64,000 bases of DNA from CAYVQF01 sp964454015 (lineage in GTDB: Bacteria; Myxococcota_A; Bradymonadia; UBA4248). The position numbers were made by a program, and so were the translations under genes. Of the stretch, positions 32,102-38,946 are shown piece by piece. How positions within the stretch are numbered: position 1 is the stretch's first letter; each line of letters begins with the position of its first letter. The notes under the pieces are model-generated. The model did no database searches and had not been told where the DNA came from. It saw nothing but the letters and a program-made list of their open reading frames with translations. The stretch is from contig CAYVQF010000004.1 of the NCBI GenBank assembly GCA_964454015.1, positions 124,001 to 188,000 on the forward strand. Reading direction: 5' to 3'.

Positions 32102-33163
32102 ATGTGCGAGGTGAATCTTTGGCAGCGCCCCCTGCGGCTGCAAGCGGACAATTTTACGCCGCCGCAAAGGACGCCGTGGGGGGGGCGGCGCATCCTGGAG
32201 AAGCTCAAGGCGGGGGTGGCCTTGGACCCGGTCAAGGCGGCCTACAGCGTCGTCGGCGAGTCTTGGGAGTTGTCCGTCGATCCGGCCTTCCCGTCGCACA
32301 TTGTCGAGGGCCAAGAGCGGCGCCCCTTGCCCGAGGTCTTGGCGGCGTGGGGCGAAGCGCTCCTGGGGCGGCGGCATCTGGCGCGCTGGGGGGCGTCGAC
32401 GCCTCTGTTGATCAAGAGCCTCGATGCGGCAGACCGCCTCTCGCTCCAGGTGCATCCGCCTGAAGGTCATCGGCTGCTGGCGCCGCATGAGTCGGGCAAG
32501 TTCGAGGTGTGGATCATCTTGGAGGCCGAACCGGGCGCGGGTATCTATCTCGGCCTGCACCCGGGCACTTCGCCCGAGGCGTTGCGCGCGTGTTTGGCCA
32601 AGGGGGAGGACCCGGGGGCGTTGTGCCCCTTCGTGCCGGTGAAGTCGGGCGACATTTATGCGATCGAGCCTGGGACGCTGCATGCCATTGGCGCGGGGGT
32701 GACTTTGCTGGAGCCACAGCTCACGGTACCGGGTAAGAGCGGGGTGACTTACCGGGTTTGGGATTGGGGGCGGCGCTATGATGCCTGCGGGCGTCCCAGC
32801 GCCCAGGGCCGACTGCGGGACTTGCACGTCGAGGCTTCGCTCGAGGTCATTGATTTTTCTGGCCAGGCCGTGGCGCCCCTGGGGCGGATGGCGCCGGCGG
32901 ATGTGGCGGCTTCGCCGACACAGGGCCTGCTCTTTGCGCGACATGGTCTTTACTGTCAGCGGGTGAGCGGGACGGGTGCCTTGGCGCTCGACTTACCTGG
33001 GGTGATGGTGGCGGTGGTGGTGCTCGCTGGCGCGCTCCAGTGGGGTGATGCATCCGGGGGCGAGCGCTTCGTCGTCGGCGAAGCCTTTCTACTTGCGGCG
33101 GCCATGCGCACGGCTCACCTTGACTTGGACGGCGCGGACTCGTTATGGCTCTGGGTCGCATGA
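32102..33163 (+). CDS. manA: Type I mannose-6-phosphate isomerase
   Basis: A 353-residue cupin enzyme interconverting fructose-6-phosphate and mannose-6-phosphate for GDP-mannose and surface sugars. Visible: PWGGRRILEKL, GESWELSVDP, a zinc-binding QVHPPEGH motif (Gln/His), the metal Glu in ESGKFEVWIILEA, and AIEPGTLHAIG with the last ligand His. The C-terminal half is a second cupin barrel. ATG 32102 follows GAGG. It is divergent from the kinase gene, with hypC-hypD 104 bases downstream on the same strand; a functional link to them is not expected. Confidence 0.92.
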   Translation: MCEVNLWQRPLRLQADNFTPPQRTPWGGRRILEKLKAGVALDPVKAAYSVVGESWELSVDPAFPSHIVEGQERRPLPEVLAAWGEALLGRRHLARWGASTPLLIKSLDAADRLSLQVHPPEGHRLLAPHESGKFEVWIILEAEPGAGIYLGLHPGTSPEALRACLAKGEDPGALCPFVPVKSGDIYAIEPGTLHAIGAGVTLLEPQLTVPGKSGVTYRVWDWGRRYDACGRPSAQGRLRDLHVEASLEVIDFSGQAVAPLGRMAPADVAASPTQGLLFARHGLYCQRVSGTGALALDLPGVMVAVVVLAGALQWGDASGGERFVVGEAFLLAAAMRTAHLDLDGADSLWLWVA

Positions 33164-33267
33164 GCGGGTGCAGTCGGCGGGTGATCGTGGGCGCTGGGGA
33201 GCTTGGTGCTTGGGTTTTGGGTTGCAGTAGCGGCGCAGGGCTGATGCCTGCCGCGAGGAGGCAGAGG

Positions 33268-33513
33268 ATGTGTCTTGCGGTTCCAGGACAAGTGGTGGAG
33301 GTCGTGGTGTCGGCGGTCGACGCTGAGGGCCTCGGACGCCGTGGTGTGGTGGATTTTCGCGGCAACCGCATCGAAGTCGATCTGTCGCTGGTGCCAGAGG
33401 TGGCCCCCGGGGGGTGGGTCCTGGTGCATGCGGGCTTTGCCTTGGAGGCGCTTGGCGAGGAGGAAGCGCTGGAGACCTGGGAGTGGTTGCGGGAAGCGGG
33501 AGTCGTGGCATGA
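33268..33513 (+). CDS. hypC: Hydrogenase maturation chaperone HypC
   Basis: An 81-residue protein starting with the defining MCLAVPGQV; the second residue Cys contacts the iron centre during [NiFe]-hydrogenase assembly. GVVDFRGNRIEVDLSLVPEV is the usual core barrel. HypC carries the Fe(CN)2CO unit with HypD. ATG 33268 is fixed by GAGGAGGCAGAGG and by the need for Cys2. Its stop overlaps the hypD start (ATGA). hypE is in the window, but far away at 9638. Confidence 0.96.
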   Translation: MCLAVPGQVVEVVVSAVDAEGLGRRGVVDFRGNRIEVDLSLVPEVAPGGWVLVHAGFALEALGEEEALETWEWLREAGVVA

Positions 33514-34619
33514 GTCAGGCCAAGGCAGAGGGGGCTTCCGTTCGCGGCGCTTGCGCGGCCCTGGAGGTCATGCTGAGGGATCACGAGGCGGTACGCCTGA
33601 TGGAGATCTGTGGCACCCACACGGTGTCCCTGTTTCGCACGGGCCTGCGCAGCCTGTTGCCAGCCAAGATCAAATTGATCAGCGGCCCAGGGTGTCCGGT
33701 CTGCGTCACGCCCTCTTCGTACATCGATCATGCCTGTGCGCTGGCGCTGCGGCCGCAGACAGTGGTCTGCACCTACGGGGACATGGTGCGGGTCCCTGGC
33801 TCAGGGGACAGCTTGGCCCACAGCCGGGCCAAGGGTGGTCAGGTGATGGTGGTTTATTCGGCGATGGATGCGCTGGCCCTGGCGCGCGAGAATCCCGGCC
33901 TGGAGGTGGTGTTCTTGGCGGTGGGCTTTGAGACGAGCGCGCCGGCGACGGCGCTGACGCTCTTACAAGCGCAGCGTCAAGGCGTGGGCAACTTCTCGGT
34001 GCTCTTGGGCCACAAGGTGGTGGTGCCAGCCCTGCGGGCGTTGCTGGGCTTGGGGCGCTCGGGGATAGACGCCTTCATTTGCCCCGGGCATGTGAGCGTG
34101 ATCATTGGCCTGGAGGCCTACGGCGAGATCGTGCGTGACTTCGGCCGCTCCTGTGTGGTCGCGGGTTTCGAGCCGCGGTCCATGGTGGAGGCCATCACCC
34201 GCTTGGTGCAGGCGGTGCTGCGGGGTGAGGCGGTGCTCGAGAACGCTTACGGTGTGGCCGTAAGGGCTGAAGGCAACCGGCGGGCGTTGGCGGTGCTGGA
34301 GCAAGTCTTCGTGCCGGCGACGGTGGGGTGGCGAGCCCTGGGCTCAATTCCCGAGAGCGGCTTGGCTTTGGCGGAGTCCTACGCGGACTTTGACGCGATG
34401 CGGCGCTTTGCCTTGCCGGTGATTGCCGATGTGGAGGCGCCAGGCTGTCGCTGTGGGGAGGTCATCCAGGGTTTGATCGAGCCGCCGGCCTGTCCCCGTT
34501 TTGGGCGTCCGTGTACGCCAGGCACGCCGATTGGCCCGTGCATGGTGAGCAGCGAGGGTACCTGTGCTGCATGGTATAAGTATGGCGTCGCTCATGGTGC
34601 CGATGGCGCCGGGCGTTGA
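33510..34619 (+). CDS. hypD: Hydrogenase maturation protein HypD
   Basis: A 369-residue [4Fe-4S] scaffold on which Fe(CN)2CO is built with HypC and HypE. Conserved Cys regions are visible: EICGTHTVSLFRTGL, GPGCPVCVTPSSYID, TYGDMVRVPG, VFLAVGFETSAP, GHVSVIIGLEAYGEI, and the cluster-binding C-terminal GCRCGEVIQGLIEPPACPRFGRPCTP. The start overlaps hypC by four bases, so the two are coupled. The dihydrouridine synthase begins 38 bases on. hypF, hypA, hypB and hydrogenase genes are elsewhere. Confidence 0.96.
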   Translation: MSQAKAEGASVRGACAALEVMLRDHEAVRLMEICGTHTVSLFRTGLRSLLPAKIKLISGPGCPVCVTPSSYIDHACALALRPQTVVCTYGDMVRVPGSGDSLAHSRAKGGQVMVVYSAMDALALARENPGLEVVFLAVGFETSAPATALTLLQAQRQGVGNFSVLLGHKVVVPALRALLGLGRSGIDAFICPGHVSVIIGLEAYGEIVRDFGRSCVVAGFEPRSMVEAITRLVQAVLRGEAVLENAYGVAVRAEGNRRALAVLEQVFVPATVGWRALGSIPESGLALAESYADFDAMRRFALPVIADVEAPGCRCGEVIQGLIEPPACPRFGRPCTPGTPIGPCMVSSEGTCAAWYKYGVAHGADGAGR

Positions 34620-34657
34620 AACGGGTCTCAGCTTCTCTTTTCTCGATGTGAGTATCA

Positions 34658-35698
34658 ATGTCGGTGGAAGCCTTTCTGGGTGTGCGTGTATTCATGGGCT
34701 CGGTGACCAACGTAGCCAACACGCCGTTTCGGCGCTGGGTGACGGCTTGGGGCGCCCGGGCGACCCTCGGCGAGATGGCGTTGGCGCAACGCATCGCCAA
34801 GGGTGGGCGGCAGGATCGTCTGCTGCTGCGGCATCACCCCGAGGAGCGTTGTTTTGGCGCGCAGATCGTAGGTGCCCGCGATGGCGACTTGGTCCAGGCG
34901 GCGCAGGCCGCGCGCGAGGCAGGGGCGCGCTTCATCGATTTGAATTGCGCCTGTCCGCACCGCTCCGTGACCGATAGAGGTGGTGGCGCGGCGCTGGCGC
35001 GACGCCCCGTGCGGGTGGGGCGGGCGGTGGGGGCGATGGTCGCCGCCCTGGCAGGCTCGGAGTCGGTGCCGGTGACGGTGAAGCTGCGCAGCGGCTGGGA
35101 CCGAGACCACATCAACGCAGTAGAGGCGGCGCGTGCGGCCGTGGATAACGGCGCGGCGGCCATCTTTGTGCACGGCCGCACCCGGGAGGAGCGTTACCGC
35201 GGGCAGGCCGACTGGGACTTGGTGGCGCAAGTGGCGGCGTCGTTGCCCGTGCCGGTCATCGGCTGCGGCGACGTTGCGCACGGCCCCGACGTGGCGGCCC
35301 GCTTGTCCGGTGGCTGCGCCGGAGTGGCCATTGCCCGGGGGGCTTTAATCAAGCCGTGGATATTTAGGGAAATCGAGCAGGGGTGCGTGCTGGATCCAAG
35401 CGGTGAGGAGCGCCTGGAGGCTTTGCGCGAGCTGGTGCGCTTGAGCCTGGAACACTTTGGTCAGGATGGCTTGGGGCTGACCCGGGCGCACCATTTTCTC
35501 CACCTGCAGATGGATTTCCTGACCCGTTACGTTCCTGTGGGGGCGTTGGGTCGGGAGCTGGGTATGCAGGAGCGGGTCAACGAATGGCAGGCCAGAGATG
35601 AGCTGGAGGCGCTGTGGGCAGGGCGCGAGCGCGCGCAGTGGGCCGCGCTGTTATCCATGGCTGCTTTGCCGCCGCTGGCGGAGAGCCAGGACGCGTGA
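34658..35698 (+). CDS. dus: tRNA-dihydrouridine synthase
   Basis: A 346-residue FMN-dependent TIM-barrel enzyme reducing uridine in the tRNA D-loop. The start has GSVTNVANTPFRRWVTAWG; the catalytic-Cys loop is FIDLNCACPHRSVTDRGGGAAL, with Cys in the second position as in the usual N-x-G-C-P but Ala in place of Gly. VTVKLRSGWD, AIFVHGRTREERYRGQADWD and PVIGCGDV follow, and the C-terminal helical domain is present. The NCACP form is closest to Dus3-like enzymes; the exact target site is uncertain. DUF58 begins three bases after the stop. Confidence 0.9.
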   Translation: MSVEAFLGVRVFMGSVTNVANTPFRRWVTAWGARATLGEMALAQRIAKGGRQDRLLLRHHPEERCFGAQIVGARDGDLVQAAQAAREAGARFIDLNCACPHRSVTDRGGGAALARRPVRVGRAVGAMVAALAGSESVPVTVKLRSGWDRDHINAVEAARAAVDNGAAAIFVHGRTREERYRGQADWDLVAQVAASLPVPVIGCGDVAHGPDVAARLSGGCAGVAIARGALIKPWIFREIEQGCVLDPSGEERLEALRELVRLSLEHFGQDGLGLTRAHHFLHLQMDFLTRYVPVGALGRELGMQERVNEWQARDELEALWAGRERAQWAALLSMAALPPLAESQDA

Positions 35699-35701
35699 GC
35701 C

Positions 35702-36844
35702 ATGCGGAAGGATGCGCGCTCCCCAGCATGGCGAGGCCTGCGTTGGTTACTCAGCGCGCGGCCGCGCGCTCGCGTGGGCTTCACCCGTGAAGGGCGGCAC
35801 TTTCTCCTCCTGATGGGGGGGCTGAGCTTGGGGGCCCTCAACACGGGGAACAACCTCCTCTACCTCTTGGTGGCGGCGATGCTGGCCCTGTTGGTGGCGT
35901 CCTTCGTGCTGGCCAGGGTGTCGCTGGATGGGCTGCGCCTGGAGCGACGCCCGCCAGGGCGCCTCTTTGCTGGGGAAGAGAGCACCATTGCGGTGTACCT
36001 CACCAACACCAAGCGCACCTTGCCGAGTGTGTCCGTGGTGGTGCGCGAGGACTTCGAGCGGGGCCGCACCCTCGACCCGCTCTCTTTCTCCTACTTGGCG
36101 GCGGGCGAGGGGCAGAGCCAGGCCTACCGCTGTGTCTTTCCCCGGCGCGGCCGCTGCCGTTTTCGCGGTTTCAGGGTCGAGACCACCTTTCCCTTTGGCC
36201 TCTTGGTGCGCGGCCGCTTCGTGGCCGTGCCCGACTTGGCGCTGGTCTTTCCGCGGGTTTCCTTGCCCGTGCACTTGCCGCCGGCGCGGGAGTCCTTTGG
36301 CGAGATGGCGCAGCGTCACCAGCAGGGGGGCTACGAGATCCGGGGGCTGCGGCCGTTTCGCCTCGGTGACGATCGGCGCCAGATCGCCTGGAAGGCCAGC
36401 GCCAAGCGGCGCGAGTTGCTGGTGCGCGAAGAGGCGCAAGGTTTGGGCACGGCCTTCGAGTTGGTGGTGGACAACGTGCAGCAGGTGCCGCCCAGGCCGG
36501 CGGAGCTCTTCGAGAGCACCCTCGACCACGCAGCGAGCCTGAGCGTTCGCCTCTTGGCCCTCGGCCACCCAGTGGCGTTGCGCCTCCGCGACGTCCAGGT
36601 GAGCTGTGGCTCGGGTCCGCTGCACACGGCGCGTCTGTTGCGCACCTTGGCGCTGGCGCGGTTGCTGACGCCCCAAGAAGCACGGCGCCTCCCCAGCGCA
36701 TCGCCGCAAGCTTTCGCGAGCCCTTACGTGGTGGCGCCGCTGGTGCGCTCGGCTTCGGGGCACTACCGGCCGGCGCGCCGCCACGGCCCGGCCGACACCC
36801 TGGTGCCGACCTCCAGCGACGGGTCCACGGAGGGGCGCGCATGA
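35702..36844 (+). CDS. DUF58 family membrane protein
   Basis: A 380-residue protein: two hydrophobic helices (about 34-72, FLLLMGGLSLGALNTGNNLLYLL), then a large cytoplasmic domain with YEIRGLRPFRLGDDRRQIAWKASAKRRELLVREE, the DUF58 signature. DUF58 proteins typically work with a MoxR AAA ATPase and a transglutaminase, with a suggested role in peptidoglycan or surface-protein processing. Here the MoxR gene is absent next to it; the dihydrouridine synthase precedes it instead. It ends overlapping the transglutaminase gene (ATGA). Function remains unproven. Confidence 0.9.
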   Translation: MRKDARSPAWRGLRWLLSARPRARVGFTREGRHFLLLMGGLSLGALNTGNNLLYLLVAAMLALLVASFVLARVSLDGLRLERRPPGRLFAGEESTIAVYLTNTKRTLPSVSVVVREDFERGRTLDPLSFSYLAAGEGQSQAYRCVFPRRGRCRFRGFRVETTFPFGLLVRGRFVAVPDLALVFPRVSLPVHLPPARESFGEMAQRHQQGGYEIRGLRPFRLGDDRRQIAWKASAKRRELLVREEAQGLGTAFELVVDNVQQVPPRPAELFESTLDHAASLSVRLLALGHPVALRLRDVQVSCGSGPLHTARLLRTLALARLLTPQEARRLPSASPQAFASPYVVAPLVRSASGHYRPARRHGPADTLVPTSSDGSTEGRA

Positions 36845-38946
36845 TCCCCCTCCCCCTCCTTCAGGGCGTCTTGCTCTACGCCATGGTGGCGCTGTCCCAG
36901 CTCATGGTGCTGCAGGTGGAGGTGCTCTCTGACGCGGCGCTGTTGCTCTCGCTGGCGGTGCTGGCCCTGAGCCTGGTGCCGCGTCGGCATGGGTGGCGCG
37001 CCCTGCGTCCCCTGACCAACGTGTCCCTGCTGCTCTTCATGGCGTGGTCCGTCGTGAGCGTGCTCTGGGGTCAGCGCCCGCTCCTCGCTCCGGCCGTGGA
37101 TCTGGTGGTGGTGCTGTGGGCGTTCAAGCTCTTGCTGCGGCGCAACGAGCGCGACGACATCCAGGTGCTAGCCCTCTCCTTTCTCGCCATGGCCGTGGTG
37201 GGGGTGCTGTCTGACACCTTGGCCTACGGCCTGGTCTTGGCCGGCTACCTGATCCTGGCCGTCTTCACCCTGGGGGTGACGCGCTTGCGTTGGGTGGGCC
37301 GGCCTGAGGTGCGCCTCAGCCGCAGCCTGGCCCTGAGCCTGGTCGGCGGGGTGGTGCTGGTCTTGGTGGGGACCTTCTTCCTCTTCTTCACCTTGCCGCG
37401 ATTGCACCTCGGCTATGGCCTACGGGATGATCCCATGGCGCAGATGCGCACGGGCCTCAGCGAACGCATCGATCTGCGCCGCGGCGGCCAGCTCAGCCCG
37501 GACGATCGCGTGGTCCTGCGGGCCCAGATGCCCCCCCGCACTGCAGGGGTCTACTGGCGCGCCGTGGTCTTCGATCACTTCGACGGCGTGACCTGGACCG
37601 TGTCGCCTTATCTGCGCCTGAGTGCGGCTCTAGGGGCTTTCGCTGAGCTCTCGCTGGGGGATCCACCCACGCTGGGCGTGCGCGTCTCGGCGGCCGAGCT
37701 CGACACGGATGTCCTACCCACGCCGCCGGGCGGGCGCGTGCTGCGGGTGCTGGCGCCGCAGGTCGGCGTCGCGCACCTGGACTGGGGGGGGCTGTGGCGA
37801 GTGCCCGGGATCAGACACAGTGGCCCCGTATCTTATGAAGTGTTGGTGCCCGAAGGCGGCCGCCCCGCGCCGGTGGCTCCCTTGAGTGCGTGGGAGCGCC
37901 GCCTCTATCTGCGGCTGAGCCGCCCCCTGTCTCCCTATGTGGCGCGCGCCGTGGCGCGGGCCGTCCCCGAGGGGGCTTCGGCGCGCGAGACGGCCGTGGC
38001 CATCGAGGCTTACCTGCGGATGCGGATGCGTTACACTTTGGATTTACCGACGCGCGGCCCAGATCCGGTGGCGGATTTCTTCTTTCTTCAGCCCTGGGGC
38101 CACTGCGAGATCTTTTCGACGACCATGGTGGTGTTGTTGCGCCACCGCGGGATCGCGGCACGCAACGTGGGGGGTTATTTCAGCGACGAATATGGGCCCT
38201 TGACGGGGACGCACGTGGTGCGGGCGCGGCACGCCCATAGCTGGGTCGAGGCCTGGCTGCCGGGCGAGGGCTGGGTGCGCTTCGATCCGACGCCGGCCCA
38301 GCTCCATGGGGCGGGTGGGCCAAGGGCGATGTGGCAGCAGGCCCAAGGGTGGTGGCAGCGGTGGGTCGTGAACTATGCCATGCGGGAGCAGCTCAGCCTC
38401 TTGGGCTCACCTGCTTTGAGCCGTGGGAGCGACATGGCCGCCGCGGCACCGCGTTTATGGCAGGCATTGCTGCTGTGGCTGCTGCCTTTGGTGGTGGCCT
38501 TTACGGTGCTGCGCGGGCAGCGGTGGCTCCTGGAGCGCCAGGTGGCGCCCTGGGCGGTGTCCGTGGCGGCCCTGCTCGTGCTCGCCGGGCAGGCCCTGCT
38601 TCTGACGTCGTGGACGGCGTGGTTGGCGGCGCTCTTCGGCGGTGCTGTGGTCTTGTGGCGCCTGAGGCCCGGGCGCCAGGTGCTGCCCTACCGCCGCCAT
38701 GTTTTGACCCCTCTGGTGCTGCGATTGCGCGCGCGCCTGGGGCGGCGCGCCTCGACCCGAGGGCTGGCGAACTTGGCGCCCGCGGCGCTGTCTCGGGCTT
38801 TGGCGGCGCGCGGCTTAGGCGCCAGCGCCGCCTGGGTCGAGGCCTATGGCGCGTTGCGCTTTGGTCCCGGCGCGGTGTCGCCAGCGGACGTGCGCCGACT
38901 GCGGCGCCAGTGGCGCGCTGTGGCGCGTGAGCTGCGCCGCGCCTAA
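36841..38946 (+). CDS. tgpA: TgpA-like membrane protein with transglutaminase domain
   Basis: A 701-residue inner membrane protein: about six N-terminal helices (residues 1-190), a periplasmic transglutaminase core and a C-terminal helix pair (about 535-600) with a basic tail. The catalytic triad is seen as GHCEIFS (Cys), HAHSWVEAW (His) and RFDPTPA (Asp); ARETAVAIEAYLRM and RYTLDLPTRGPDPVADFFFL lie before it. The TgpA family of Pseudomonas aeruginosa is essential in that species. The start overlaps the DUF58 stop. The 3' end overlaps the convergent FG-GAP gene by four bases. Confidence 0.92.
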   Translation: MIPLPLLQGVLLYAMVALSQLMVLQVEVLSDAALLLSLAVLALSLVPRRHGWRALRPLTNVSLLLFMAWSVVSVLWGQRPLLAPAVDLVVVLWAFKLLLRRNERDDIQVLALSFLAMAVVGVLSDTLAYGLVLAGYLILAVFTLGVTRLRWVGRPEVRLSRSLALSLVGGVVLVLVGTFFLFFTLPRLHLGYGLRDDPMAQMRTGLSERIDLRRGGQLSPDDRVVLRAQMPPRTAGVYWRAVVFDHFDGVTWTVSPYLRLSAALGAFAELSLGDPPTLGVRVSAAELDTDVLPTPPGGRVLRVLAPQVGVAHLDWGGLWRVPGIRHSGPVSYEVLVPEGGRPAPVAPLSAWERRLYLRLSRPLSPYVARAVARAVPEGASARETAVAIEAYLRMRMRYTLDLPTRGPDPVADFFFLQPWGHCEIFSTTMVVLLRHRGIAARNVGGYFSDEYGPLTGTHVVRARHAHSWVEAWLPGEGWVRFDPTPAQLHGAGGPRAMWQQAQGWWQRWVVNYAMREQLSLLGSPALSRGSDMAAAAPRLWQALLLWLLPLVVAFTVLRGQRWLLERQVAPWAVSVAALLVLAGQALLLTSWTAWLAALFGGAVVLWRLRPGRQVLPYRRHVLTPLVLRLRARLGRRASTRGLANLAPAALSRALAARGLGASAAWVEAYGALRFGPGAVSPADVRRLRRQWRAVARELRRA

